Source of the DNA: Numida meleagris
Taxonomy: Eukaryota; Chordata; Aves; Galliformes; Numididae
Direction: 5' to 3'
DNA: 64,000 bases
NCBI RefSeq assembly: GCF_002078875.1
Contig: NC_034415.1
Location: forward strand, 18,815,975-18,879,974
In this document: positions 52,250-64,000 of the stretch, one piece after another
Position numbering within the stretch: position 1 is the stretch's first letter
Layout of the letters: each line of letters begins with the position of its first letter
Translations under genes and position numbers: made by a program
The notes under the pieces: model-generated
Told to the model about the DNA's origin: nothing
Database searches by the model: none
What the model saw: the letters and a program-made list of their open reading frames with translations, nothing else

Positions 52250-54631
52250 GCCCTCTGCAGCACGGTCTAAGTTACGGTTACCATCTGTCTCTCTTTGTGA
52301 TCCACTTGCAGGGAAGACTCCATTATATAAGAAAACCATATTGTGAGACTTGGAAACTTACCACTTGCAGCCAAAGCACTTAGGAGAGGAAAACACAGTC
52401 CATAATGCTAAAGTATTTAAAGAAGGATTAAATAGAACTGGAAAGAGGAGGGGAAGGTGAGCAAGGCTCACCATTTCTGTCCTTACTGCAACTTCTCTGG
52501 TATGACACTACCAGTTGTTGTACTGAATTACAGATACTAAAGTAGATACTAAAATTATCAGGCACGGGGGAAGGTCCTGAACTGGTATAAACTGTCAGCT
52601 CCTCTGCAGCCAACAAGCTACGGCAATTAACACCAGCTGCCCAGCCATTACTTTTTTAGAATACAAAATATAAAGCTGCCTCCACTCAGTCGTATTTAAT
52701 TCATGAAGTCTTTACAATTAAAGACTTACTAATAAATTTACCAAAAACTGACCCAGGTTACTCAGCTTCATCTACAATCTTTTCCTCCCTCTTTCGATTT
52801 ATTGCACTTCAACATTTACTAAGTCTTCCGTTACAGCAGAATAGTCTTTGCAGATATTATGCTGTTTATAAAAATCTATTTAGTAGAAGCTATTTTGTAT
52901 ATGTCTGTTTATACAGCTCTAAATACTGTTAGCATGGCAGTGCCACGCAGCCCAGCTGCTGCGTCAAAAAAATAAAATAGCCCCTCTCTGTGGAAGAGGT
53001 CTGCCCCTTGATTCCTTGGTCCCCTCAGGTGCTATTATGGGGTAGGCGTACTCCAGAACAAAGTGGGGGCCTAGGGAAGCACTGGCGAGATCTTCAGGCC
53101 CATGATTCCATGTTCCATGACATCTGCTGATCCTAATTACGAGGCGCGGTAAATGGTGAAGTCAGATCCCTGAGAGAAAAATCCGTATTTTGCCCCATGC
53201 CATAGTTCCTCCAGCTCTCGCCGTGTCCCAGAAGCTGACGAGAAACCCTAAGATTTGAGCTCAGCTGCTGCTGTCGTCACTGACAGACTTAGCAGGGCAC
53301 TGAAATGTGGGACAAAACGCTGCGCATGAGGTACGGCTGCAGTTTGCCTCTTCCCATTCCTGATGGCAGCACACAGCCTACGTGCTACTTCTCTGACACA
53401 CTCATGGGTCCTCCACCGCACGGAGTGAGCTCCATTGACCATCTCTGCTCCACTGAGCGCTGGTGCTGATGTCTGAGGGCAATGCCCTCACCAAGGACAT
53501 GGCCACCCCAGTGCGCAGCACGGCTCAGCCCGAGCTGCTCCTCCGCAGGCATCAGCTCCACCTCAGCTTTCCCCATCTCGTTCCCAGCTTGGCTGTGGCA
53601 CCGTTCCTTGCTAAGCCAGCTACAAAGCGGGAAGTCCACGCACTGCAAGTTACGGATTATCTGGCAGAGGAAAACACCCATGTACGGTATTGAGACATGG
53701 CTGGAGAAAGCATTTCTTGGGGATATGCCCTGAACTGTCTTTCACTGAGGGTTTTCTGCATATACCAGACGTACTCCCATATTTGTGTGTATTCCTTAGT
53801 GCACGTGGCCCTCCTATAGGGCTAATTATTATTTCATAATTTCATTTCACTGGGCATTTTACTACGAGACCTCAGGGTAACAGCAGAGCTCTGTAACACA
53901 CAGCGACACGCCGGCTGGCTCCAGAACGGTGCTGTGTTCTTCGGCGTTTTCTTCACGAATGTTCACTGTATCGACAGAAGCTCTTACATACCCAAATCAA
54001 AACCGGTAACGAGTCGTTGGCAAGCCGTCAGAGGACCGCGCTATTTCCCCCGAGCCACGCTGCCTTACAGCGGCAGGCGAAGCGCAGCAGCCGCTCGCAG
54101 GCTGCACACCGAGCGCTAACAAACCAGCAGCACGGCGCTCGCAGCTCCCGGTGCGCTCGCGCGGAGACACGCGGCTCACGGCCGCGCGGGATTTCTGACT
54201 GCAGCGCCCGGCTCCGCGCCTCGGGAGGCACCGCCAGAGCGCGGCCCCGCGACCTGGGCTGCTCGGGGCTCCTCCCGCGGGTCACCCGGGCCCCTTCCGC
54301 AGCCCTCCGGCCCCCCCCACCCCGCAGAGGTGTCCCGGGGCCCAGCGGAGCCCGGTGCCGCTCTGCCCGCCCTGCGGAACCCACCGACGCCCCTCTCTGA
54401 GAGGATGCAGCGAGCCCCGGCCCGGCGAGGGGTCCGTGCCGACGGGAGCCCCTCCGCTCCTTACCTCGGAGCGCTGCCCCGCCGCTGCGTCTCGGCGTAG
54501 TCCCGCGGAGCGGGCGGGAGCGGTGGCGGCTGCGGAGCGCCCCTTGGCTGCGGCCGCCGCTCCGCCGCTGCAACTTTCCATAAAAGTCGCGGCGCGCGGC
54601 CGGCGCCCGCATTCCAGGCGAGCCCCGCGGC

Positions 54632-54696
54632 NNNNNNNNNNNNNNNNNNNNNNNNNNNNNNNNNNNNNNNNNNNNNNNNNNNNNNNNNNNNNNNNN
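54632..54696. other. Assembly gap (65 N)
   Basis: Unknown bases within extremely GC-rich DNA of the NEXN first-exon region. Open frames that cross it have no meaning. Confidence 1.
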
Positions 54697-54805
54697 CCCT
54701 CGGCGCGGCGGGGGGCTCGGCCCGGCCGCCCCGCCAGCTCACACCCCACCCCCCTCGCAGCCGCCCCGGCCAACGGGCTTATTTTGGGCTGTAAGCACCA
54801 CGGAG

Positions 54806-54815
54806 CTATAAATAA
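54806..54815. promoter_or_regulatory. MEF2-consensus CTATAAATAA in the NEXN first-exon region
   Basis: A perfect YTA(A/T)4TAR match, 19 bases from a CArG-like box at 54778-54787, a spacing reminiscent of muscle promoters where MEF2 and SRF act together. On the plus strand it could also be read as a TATA box. Confidence 0.55.
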
Positions 54816-55000
54816 CCGGGGAGGGGGGCTGCGCATTCCCGGCCGCGGGAGAGCCCCGGGCCCGGCCGAGGTTCGCGCCCCGTCCCAGGTCCCCGCCGCA
54901 GGGAGCCCCGCGCCCCGCACGGCGCACTCACCCCCGGCGCGGCTCCCGGCTGCAGAGCGCTGCTGGCAGCGGCTGCTTCATGCTCCGCGAGCGGGGCGGC

Positions 55001-55006
55001 TTTATA
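55001..55006 (-). promoter_or_regulatory. NEXN: TATA box for a NEXN first exon
   Basis: GGTTATAAAGCC on the minus strand, about 70 bases upstream of the GTGAGT donor at 54931. It would place transcription start near 54975. Confidence 0.5.
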
Positions 55007-55058
55007 ACCTGCCGCCGTCAGCTCCTCGGCCGCTTTATGGCACACGCGGAGCAATCGC

Positions 55059-55068
55059 CTAATAATAG
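55059..55068. promoter_or_regulatory. MEF2-consensus CTAATAATAG upstream of the NEXN TATA box
   Basis: A perfect YTA(A/T)4TAR match, about 53 bases upstream of the TATA box in the transcript direction, inside GC-rich DNA where such an AT-rich decamer stands out. Confidence 0.55.
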
Positions 55069-55099
55069 TGCTGTGACAGTTAGCTGACGGAGCGGAGAG

Positions 55100-58000
55100 G
55101 AATCCGGCCCGTGCCAGAACCCAGGGCGCGTTCAGCCTAAAGCAGCGCCTTGCTCTGGAAACTTCACTAAGCACAAGCAGAAGCGTGGTTTTATTACATC
55201 TGAATGCATTCCTTTCCCCCCTTGTTTCCTACCTTTCCAATTGCACGGGCCTCAGTGCAGGAGAACTTTCTCCTTCCTCACTCCCTTGTATTTTGTCTGC
55301 CAGACTGGAGCCAAGGGGCAGCCAGAACCACAGACACGGGGATGATAACCACACGCCCTCAGCCTTTGCCAATCTGAGCAACAGATATCAACACTAAAAC
55401 ACAAAATGTATTTCGAAGGACAGCGCAGAACTTTCCCCCAGTGCTATGCTCAGAATAGTAGTACTGCCCAAGTCAGGGCACACGCATTCAGCTAGGGGCA
55501 GGCATTCAGTCAACAGCTTTCAGCCGACATACATACACTCAAATTTGCTCATATCAAACCATGTACGCACTGCTGTTCTGCAGCAGTGAGGATCGTACAC
55601 CTTCCTTAACTTCTGTGTTTCATTACCTGCCTCCCAGGGAAGCCTTAGTTCACAGCCAGAGCTCACTGGAGTGGTACTGTTTGGACATAAACCCAGGAAA
55701 AAAAGAAGAAAAAAAAAACCCACAGCTCCTAAAACCAAGAAAAGAGATAACTTAACAGAAATAGAAGAATGCAATTAAACCATACTGATTAGGCAGAGAT
55801 CTCAGCAGCAGATCAGCCGCTGCCTTTGTCACACCTTTGAAACGTACTGTGTCTGCAGCCACAACCCTCGGGCAGGGTTGTCTTCCTTGATTAAGGTGTC
55901 CAATTGAGTCACTTGTTTGACTTCCAGGGCTGGAAACTCCACTCTTCAGCTTTCGGCGCATCGCTGGCCAGTGTGTTGAAAATTTATCACTGCCGTGGAC
56001 TAGTTAATAGAAGCAGAATGAAACAGGTCTACAAAATCAATTTAAACTGGACAGCTGATCCCACTCCATTCCTTTTTCTCATGTATTTAATACTGTAATA
56101 TTTTTGCTGGATTCTAAGAAGCAAATTTAAATGTCAAGATGGCTAACAGGTATTAAAACTGCTTCCATATTAAATATTTTTACATTAGATGTCAAGAATT
56201 GTGCAAACTCAAGTTTTAGACAGTTATCCAAACAAGTAATGTCACAGTATTATTTTATTTAGTAACACAACTGCAGTTCATTTCGGCAATAGGAAGTTCA
56301 CAGATATGCTTACTCAAGCACTTGATTTGACACATTTAGTTTGATAGAAACCAAAGGACTACAAAAGTGAAGTATAATAACCATTAAGAACGCATTAAAA
56401 GTGAGATGATTATTACAACCAAACTGCAAATGATATAAATTCTTGATTCTTATATGATCCTTACACATTCAACATTTCCGAGCTGTAGTTATGACAGAAG
56501 TGGATGGCTTTTAAATTTAGCTTGCCCTTATGAGCACAGAAAGTAGCATTCAAAACTATTTAAAAAGAGGTTATGAACTAAATTCTTACTTCAATTATGA
56601 ATTCAATAAAGCCACATCATCTCATCACTGCTTTGGCGCAGCTCTGGCACTTGAGTTTTCAAAGGTGGCAGACTTGGTATTCTTCAGCTACATGGCAATT
56701 ATCAACAGATATTCCTTATGTCCCTTTGAGCTCAGCTGTATAAACCTCAGCAAGAAGGCAGCTCCCTCCCGCTTAAATTCATAGCTCTGCTTTCGGAGTT
56801 AGGAAGGGCAGAATATGCAAATACTTTTGGGGAAAAGGTCTAAAAGGTTCCGAAGATATCTGCTCTCACACATTTCTCTGTTCCTCTCTTTTTCCCCCTC
56901 CCTCCCTTCTTCTCTCTTTCCTCCCCTATTTCTTTCTTCCTTGATTTCTTTTATTCAGAAAGTTCACATAAAGAGAAGCCAAAATCTGAAAGAAATATCT
57001 GTTGTTGATACCTCTCTGCAAGCAGACGCTGTAATTCTTATTCTGGATAGGAAATATCAGCCTCATTTCTGACCCGATTCTATGGACTTCTGAGGGCTCT
57101 GTGATGTCATGGAAGCATTCCTGACCTGAAGGGATACATTGGTTTGAACCAAAAATATCAGGTAATTAACCATTTTCTAAATGTTTTGGGATAACACACC
57201 GTTTAAAAAAAATTCTTTCATTTCTGACAGAAGACCACAGATCTAAATCCTTTGGAAAGAACCTCATATCAACACTGCTGAATAACATTTGGGTTGTACT
57301 TCTCTTCAGGAGCATTTTATAAATACAAAAGTTGGTCACTTAGATAGGTATTTACTTCTGTAAAAATGTGCATTTCTGCTTTTCTGCGATGAATGCTAAG
57401 GTATCATTTTCTCAACATTTTATTGGACGAGACACACCACAGCTTCCTGTGACACACGAAGTGCCCAGGTGGTATATTTGCTGTGGAATATGCCATTTAC
57501 CCCCTACTGATTCTGAGTCCAGTTTGACACCTTATAGTTCAATATAATTTCATTCACAGACTGCAGAAAGCTGCCAACATACAGGTATTTTTGAGCACTA
57601 TGATGAGAGGAGATAAGTATGCCTAAGCTAAATGAGAAGGGTGACAAAAACTTCACATTCTGGTATTGCAGACATTATCCACTGAGAAAAAAAGTACAGC
57701 AGAGTGCCAAGTTCAGCAACTTGAATGGTGGAAACAGGGCAACAGCAGCATTTGGAACTTCTGTTTTATTACACATAGAATTATACTTTTTTTTTTTTTA
57801 ATAAACTATAATCAGTTGGCATTTCACACAAGTCAAATGACACTTTTTCATAGTCTTTATCAAATGAACACAACAAAATGTTGGCGTCAGTAAAACCTAT
57901 GGACTGACACTGGTCCTCATCTTCAAGTACCATCAGTTTGGGCTATGTGTGCAACAGCAGTTGAAATGTTTCTAATCCAAGTTTGTTTCAGTATGCTACA

Positions 58001-59215
58001 TTACAACAACATGCTCCTGAATATCTGAATGTTTAGAATTAGTGTGTAATTAGTCTTATTAATTACTTAACACAGGCTGGATTCTTGTAGGCTGGCTTTG
58101 TGTGGCCAAGAACACATCAATGTAGTTTAAAAGCTAACCAGGAAACATTGTTTCAGTTTATAGGAATTCAAGACTCCAGATCATTATTAGCTCTAGCACA
58201 GTCAAAATGTTGCTGCACATTTTCTCATGCCTCATTACTGGGTTGCCTCCTATCTACAGTTAAGTTTTCCATATTCTGAGCCACCACACTCCTGCATGTG
58301 CACATTTATGGTCAAAATCACCAAATTTCATCCTAAATAGATAATCGACCTCCTACAAGGAAGGCAGGAAGACGTAAATGCTTTTAATTATAAAAAACTG
58401 CCCTTGATTCTGTTTCATGATTAAAAAATTCTCATGATTTAAAAATATATTTTGAAATATTACATAAGAACTAAGAATTATATCCATCTCCACCATTTAA
58501 CGTCTTTACAGCTTTAACAAAGAAAAAAAAATGGTGAAACTAGCATAGTTGTTTGGATATAAATAACTGGTCTCACGCAAACACCTTCATGATTATTAGA
58601 TATCGCACAAAAAATAAAGCAAAAAATGCATACTGGAAGTCATTACTGCCCAAATGGTGCCTGCATCACTCTTGTTATACTGTAGTACAAAATGACTGCT
58701 TACACCCACACGAACGTAACTTCAGGGCAGTGGCAACATGTTCAGTTTTGTGACTGTGATTACTTTATTGCACGTGTCACATGAATCAGAGACTGCATAT
58801 ACCCCCACTGAGATACCTCCTTGGTCTAGACACATAATGACTTTGAGACTCCATAGTGAACATTTTGCACTATAAGCCTTTACATGAAACAACTCCATCA
58901 GTTCCACTTAAATTATCTGTGGCAAAAGTACAGTATTTCATAAATAAACTTTACCAAAATATTACAGAAAAAAAAGCTTTGGGATACATTAAATATAAAT
59001 ATGATGTCAGCTGAGCTGTGAATTTAATTTAGATATATACAATAATATGCTCACCAGTTCTTTTCGTAGATGGGTGTCCTCCCTGAGTCCTTTTCCTTAC
59101 TTAGCAACATGGTACATTTTCAGATGTTTGCTCATTAACAGCAATGAAAGCTTTGGGGTTAGAAAGGTGGGAAGGAGTATGTCAAAGTGCACTCCATATC
59201 TCATGGATTTTAAGC
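55100..59215 (-). other. Intergenic region and probable MIGA1 3' UTR
   Basis: No coding exon is supported. MIGA1 transcripts run leftward past the stop at 59216; candidate minus-strand AATAAA hexamers (TTTATT on the plus strand) occur near 58763 and near 57413, but I cannot decide which is used. A pyrimidine-rich run with repeated CTTTC/CTCCC units lies at about 56878-56945. The last few hundred bases next to 55.1 kb are the upstream side of the NEXN promoter. Confidence 0.45.
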
Positions 59216-62200
59216 TTACTGTACCTTTGCTTCTAAGAGCCCACTGGTCATGACTTGCCCATGACCACTTACACAAGCACTGGCATGTCTCAGTGAATCT
59301 GCTCCAAGATAGGCCATTAAAAGTTCAGTGCGTCGGATTAATAATTGCATAAGGTCTTCAGCCAAACTCTCCATAGTTGAGTATCGCACCTTTTCGAAGT
59401 CAAAGATGTCTTTGAGGAAGAAAAGCACTTGATCCTAGTGGGCAAAAAAAGGAAAAAACTTGTATTTACTTACAAGAAGGAAAAAAGAAAAAGCATGCAA
59501 TGTTACCTATTTCTTGTACACATTTCACAAAACCATCCATTTACGTATTCTTTCAGTGCAGAGATATAAGTGCACTAAAATACACTTCGCAGAACAGTTC
59601 TAGGCCTAAAAACCTTTGTCAGTACTAAAGTAAATATTTTCACGATTTATTACCGTTAGCTTTAATTTTAGGAAAATGCAAACGCGTGCCTATAAGCAAG
59701 ATCTTCATTTCCTTTCTCTGTAGGGTTTTTATTTAAGTTAAGATAAGCGGTAGTTAAGAAAAAGGTGCAAACCTTGAAGAAGCAGCATAAGTCATAAAGA
59801 GAATTTCTAGGACCCAAAAAACCCCATGCCAAAACAGGGCTGATATGTTCACATACAGCATAGAAATGAGCAAAAAATCCATCAGGTACCTGGGGATGTA
59901 AAAGTTGGAGACAAAAGTTACACAGTGCATTTAATATAAAACCCTATTATATAAAATCGTGTCATTAAAAAGGCCCAAAAAACCAGCTACTGCAGAGTTG
60001 TGGCAACCTGAACGCCTTTACATTATAGGTAACTCTACCAAGCAACTCTTGTTTTAGAGAAGTGGCGGTGTTGGTTTGTTTGTTTGTTTTAAACTTCACT
60101 GGTATTTTGTATTATTAGGCATAAGGCCAAAAAGTTCATGACCAACCTACTGTGATCTCCCACATGACAGATCGGATACGTTTATTCAGTTACTCCTGTT
60201 TGAGATCCTGTACTGCATACAGCTGAATCTTGTAAAAAGTAAGAAAACTGCATTTGAAGCTGTCAGGAAATTAAAATATCTTCTTTAAATACCATTCTAA
60301 AAATTAACTTCTGCTATTGGAAGTTAGGAATAAAGTACAGATCTAAATACTGGTTCCAGTTATCCCATTCTCCATAACGTTAAAAGCTTTGCTAATAATA
60401 GGCTCTTCCCCTGAAGACACTCAAATACAACAGTTTAATTGTTTCCTGATTTTTTTTTTTTTTTAGGTCCTTTTTGTCCAGGCACACAGTTTTGAATCAC
60501 TAGAGTAGGGCTTCCTCAGCTGTGGTATGCAAAATCACTTCCCATGGCTATGGATGTCCAGCAGCAAAGCTCAACTCTGCTTATGAACTGGGTATTAGAG
60601 ATGGGGGCATTTGCCTTCCAGGTCTTATAAAAGCCCCTAGAAGCAAACAAAGTGGAGCTGCTGGCACAGAGGAGTACTGCTTCACAGTCTGCAGAGTTTC
60701 TTCCATGAAAGCCAGGATGCCAAAGGGCACTGAGGGAGGCTGCAGCTGAGCTCCTGCAGTCCTTGAGGGCAGTGCAGCTATATGTAGGTAAAGAAACGGG
60801 ACGGAGTTATAGTTAGCTGTGGAGATGGTGCAGAGACATGGGGTTGAGAATGTCCCTAATCAGCAACCCTGGTCTACAAAAATTGAAGTACATGTGTGGA
60901 CCCAGAAATTGGCGGTCCTGCTGTCACACTACGTTTTTGACCTAAATTGGCTTGAGAATTTTTCAGGGAAGACTTTTTGCTAAAAAATTTGTAGTAGGGC
61001 CCCAGGAGCTAAACTTCTTCAAGTGGTAGACTTGTTTAAACTAATATGTCTACAGGATTAAGGGTTGACCTCTAATTAATTTGTCCGAAGCTACAAGGCA
61101 GAACTTTATATTCTTTAGAGTAACTTTGGTATATATAACTTGCAAAGCAACTTACCTTCATTTGCTGTCTTTTCTGCTTCAGTACTGACCAACAGCTTGA
61201 AGCCACAGCCTAAATGACAAAAAAAAAAAAAAAGCCGAAACCATTAGCAATTATAAAAATTTTCATCTAAAAAGTATTGATGTGCAGAATGTTATAATTT
61301 CTATACAGTTTTCTAGTTTCAATCTTGTGATAACACAAAGTTTTCAACTAAAAAATATCAGCTGACATAAACAACTGGTTTTATATAATGTTCCTATTTG
61401 TTGTTTTGGAATCTTTGTTACACTTTCCTTAGATTAATTCAAATGTGATTTGACACTCTTGACTGGTTTTTACAGTTGAACAGTTAGCAACATCTACTCA
61501 ATTTATCTGAGGACCAGTCTGTTATATACCAGAGAGTGTGCTCAGACATCAGTAACTATTTTAGATACTAAACAGCATGTGAACACATTGTAATGTCCTT
61601 TTTACTTGTAGCAAAAACATTCCTGCAATAGCTTCAGATTCAGCCAAGTAGTTTTGTCCAAATATGGGTCTGTATAATACAATATACACATATCAGAATT
61701 CATCTTTTCCCACCCCTCATAGCTTCTAACAGAATTCTATCCTCATCTGATTCTCCACTAGTACTTGAAGATAATTTACTATTCTCAAAAAAAAGAAAGA
61801 AAAAAGAAAAAAAGAAAATGGTACTGTATTCATTTACTTGTACCTGGAACTGTTTGTGTCTTACTGTTAGCTCTCTGTTATATGTACCAAAATCTGGATC
61901 TAATATCTAAGATGGGGCTAACAGAAAATTCCCCTGTAAAATTTTACTTCCTCAGAGCAAACTTATTTTTGCAGGATAGGCTAAAGCATTCTCTGCAGAG
62001 TATTCAGTCATCCTATATGTTTTTGGCAGAGTGGTAGCTTTTAAGTTATGATTAAAAAAAGAAGCGATAATACAATATTTTTGCTGAAGATACTTCAGGT
62101 GTATATTCAGTATATGTATATTGTAGAGGAAGCTGAATTAGACTTTACACTGAAGGAGGGTGTAGAGTCTTTATTTCAAAATTAAATGCTTTTATCAGGA

Positions 62201-63839
62201 TGATATACATGGTTTTCATTATGGAGTTGATGAATTTATTCTCATTCTTGCATTCTGCTCGAATGATATAAAGCATTGATCACCAGAAGAATGATTTCAG
62301 CATATCCAGAATTTTATATCAGAATGCTCACACCAATGTTATATTCATCATAGCATCTACTTATTGTAATGTACTACAACATCATCATGATTATGAAAAT
62401 AACAAATACTTACCGTTTCTTTAAAAGAGGAATTTAGCCAGCGGTTGTTTACTACATTCTGTATAGATATTGGTGGATTTTCCAAATCTTCAAATGAATC
62501 CATCAGTATGAAGTCCAGAACAACATCATAAAAATTCAAGTTTTTCACCTATATTAAATCAGAACATGGTCTAAGTAACTTAGTTTCTCATTCAGCAGTG
62601 GAATTCAACATGCATCACATTCTAACTCCATTTTAACACGCAGATGTAAAGAGTAGCAGAAAAAAATTGAAATGCTTTCTGGTACTAACATATAGTGGTG
62701 GATGCCATTTCTTTAAGTCAGGAATATTAGGCATGACAGAGTTGAGTTTCCCACAATTCTGAACTATAAACAATTATTTTTGGCTGCTACAGTTGGCATA
62801 ATTGAGGGTAAAAACACTTCAGAGAGTCACACTCACTCCTCTAGCAGCAAGTTCCATTTCAGTCTTATCCCAGTGATCTGTTTGTTCCAAGAAATATATC
62901 ATTTCATCAAAGACATCTTCAAATTTCTTTGGATTCTGCAAAGTAAAAGCAATGAATGTCAAGCAAACCTAACACAGGAGATGGTTTATTTACATTATAA
63001 GTGAATTATGGGAGAAGTTACTTTAGCAGTGAAACATCAGTTAAAAAAGGCTTTTACCTTTCGTGCTCTCACAATTAGGGCAGATAAAATTTTTCTTCCA
63101 CTTTCAGCAAGAAATATTCTGTTTGCTGTTTCTGAAAGAATTATCTAGAAAAGGTTTTAGAAAATATAGACATATTCACTCACAGAGTATAGCAAGTGAC
63201 TTTTAATTTTTTTGATCAAATTAAATAGTTTTCTTTATTTTAACCACTAACATAGTAGGCAAGTTCCCAAGAGATCTTTGGTGCAAAGATTCCAAATTTT
63301 GTTAATCACAAGATTGGGATGCCTCATTTTAGAATTACAGAAATTTAGAAATTATAGGAATAATTAAGAATATGGTTAATTATGGGATATATTATTAAAA
63401 CATTTGCACAAGTACAGCATTGATAGTGGCATTTCAATGTCACATGTCTTCGGCTCAAGAAGACAGATCCCTTTGCTTTCTACTTACCTGAAAAGCTTGC
63501 CGAATACAATGAAGCTTAGCAAGGAAGTCGCTGTCTCCAAGACATTCAAACATTTCAGTCCTATGAAAAAAAATAAATTCAAAGACATCAAATAAAGAAG
63601 CTCAAGAAAATTCAACTAAAAGATACCTAGTATGAGAATCCTGTAATCTGCATAGAATATTTAACTTTATTTTTTCATTTTCTTGCAAATTATTACGTAG
63701 ACAAATCAATACATTAATACCTTAACACTCGTGAATAAATTTTGCCTTCTTCTGCTAAGTGCATTGCTTCTTCGTACAGTGGACAATGGCAAAGGGAATC
63801 TAGGCCATAGGTATTACGAACTTCTCTGTGCTCTGTAAG
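59216..63839 (-). CDS. MIGA1: MIGA1, mitoguardin 1 (partial: nine 3' exons, C-terminal ~300 aa)
   Basis: An outer-mitochondrial-membrane protein (formerly FAM73A) that promotes mitochondrial fusion with MIGA2 and the phospholipase MitoPLD (PLD6). Coding exons in transcript order: 63839-63721, 63560-63488, 63144-63058, 62935-62837, 62548-62414, 61209-61156, 59889-59773, 59434-59216 (stop TAA), with earlier exons beyond the right edge; that is eight complete exons, and a ninth cannot be seen. All have GT-AG borders and matching phases. Recognisable segments in order: HREVRNTYGLDSLCHC, SETANRIFLAESGRKILSAL, FEDVFDEMIYFLEQTDHWDK, NVVNNRWLNSSFKET, FFAHFYAVCEHISPVLAWGF, QVLFFLKDIFDFEKVRYS and the end GLLEAKVQ. 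The N-terminal membrane segment of the family is not in this window. MIGA2 is the main alternative, but the neighbouring NEXN and FUBP1 favour MIGA1. Confidence 0.92.
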
Positions 63840-63930
63840 CTGGGAAAAGAATAAGTAACATTCATTAAAGAACTTGCCAAAGTTTTTTCTGATCTTTTAA
63901 GAAACTTGTATCCTTTTCTGTACTAGCTTA

Positions 63931-63948
63931 AAAAAAAAAAAAAAAAAA
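63931..63948 (+). repeat. Poly-A tract in a MIGA1 intron
   Basis: An uninterrupted A run (T-rich in the sense of MIGA1 transcription) about 90 bases upstream of the acceptor of the exon ending at 63839. Edges are accurate to a few bases. Confidence 0.6.
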
Positions 63949-64000
63949 AGAGGGGGCTACACTGAACTAGTAAACAAAAGCGGGGCACCGTACTATTAGT

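Larger units (their letters stand above)
45816..54463 (-). other. NEXN: NEXN intron 1 (about 8.6 kb)
   Basis: No coding exon is supported here. It contains the nested hAT/mariner insertion at 48.2-49.5 kb, a CR1 fragment from 50.1 kb, an A-rich run near 47500-47537 and a MEF2-consensus sequence at 52240. A GC-richer patch at about 46080-46330 and another at about 52.9-53.7 kb have no clear identity; I could not tell whether either is an alternative first exon or an enhancer. Confidence 0.55.
54464..55100 (-). promoter_or_regulatory. NEXN: NEXN promoter and alternative noncoding first exon region
   Basis: A GC-rich block facing leftward. A TATA box (TATAAA, 55006-55001 minus) would set initiation near 54975, with a first exon ending at the donor GGGG|GTGAGT at 54932/54931. 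A second consensus donor, GAG|GTAAGG at 54465/54464, would end a different or longer first exon. Two perfect MEF2 sites (55059 and 54806) and CArG-like boxes (CCAAAATAAG, 54787-54778 minus; CCATAAAAGT, 54578-54587 plus) fit the muscle expression of nexilin. A 65-base gap in the assembly interrupts the region, so the exact first exons cannot be read. Confidence 0.65.

Noticed and set aside
53385..53681. Open frames of 98 and 83 codons in a GC-richer patch of NEXN intron 1
   Set aside because: No domain, no splice-consistent structure and no similarity I recognise; likely chance frames.
54017..55174. Long open frames around and across the N gap
   Set aside because: They are products of base composition and of translating unknown bases; the region is promoter and noncoding exon.

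Overview
This window is vertebrate nuclear DNA, almost certainly from a bird and most likely a galliform such as chicken. It has short exons in long AT-rich introns, GC-rich CpG promoters, several CR1 LINE fragments (the dominant avian retroposon), and a short mariner-type element that resembles the chicken Galluhop family. Gene order and orientation match the conserved block DNAJB4 - FUBP1 - NEXN - MIGA1 (human 1p31.1, chicken chromosome 8 from general knowledge), read here in the opposite direction to the human map.

Layout. Positions 1-2605 are flank and probable first intron of a leftward transcript. Positions about 2330-3600 form a CpG-rich divergent promoter. FUBP1 runs rightward from 3042 to 24597 in 20 coding exons that assemble without a break into 643 codons, with one extra in-frame cassette exon at 5131. 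A 3' UTR and intergenic stretch follows to about 30.4 kb. NEXN runs leftward: 12 coding exons lie between 45760 and 30410 (675 codons), a 5' UTR segment sits at 45761-45815, then an intron of about 8.6 kb leads to a GC-rich muscle-type promoter at about 54.4-55.1 kb that contains a 65-base assembly gap. MIGA1 also runs leftward; only its last nine exons (about 300 C-terminal residues) are present, at 63839-59216.

The genes do not form an operon-like system. FUBP1 is a KH-domain nucleic acid-binding regulator of MYC transcription and splicing, NEXN is an actin/Z-disc protein of muscle, and MIGA1 is an outer-mitochondrial-membrane fusion factor. FUBP1 and NEXN converge tail to tail. FUBP1 shares its CpG promoter with the neighbour on its left, inferred from synteny to be DNAJB4.

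I found no wholly new biological system. The observations most worth checking are two GC-AG splice donors in FUBP1 (one inside the KH4 GKGG loop with a competing GT site 5 nt away, one on a 21-residue cassette exon), an eight-copy repeat in nexilin that tracks its exons, two perfect MEF2 consensus sites around the NEXN start region, and a mariner element nested in a hAT element whose 8-bp target duplication is still recognisable. All exon boundaries were placed by hand from reading frame, splice signals and remembered family sequences; no alignment was run.
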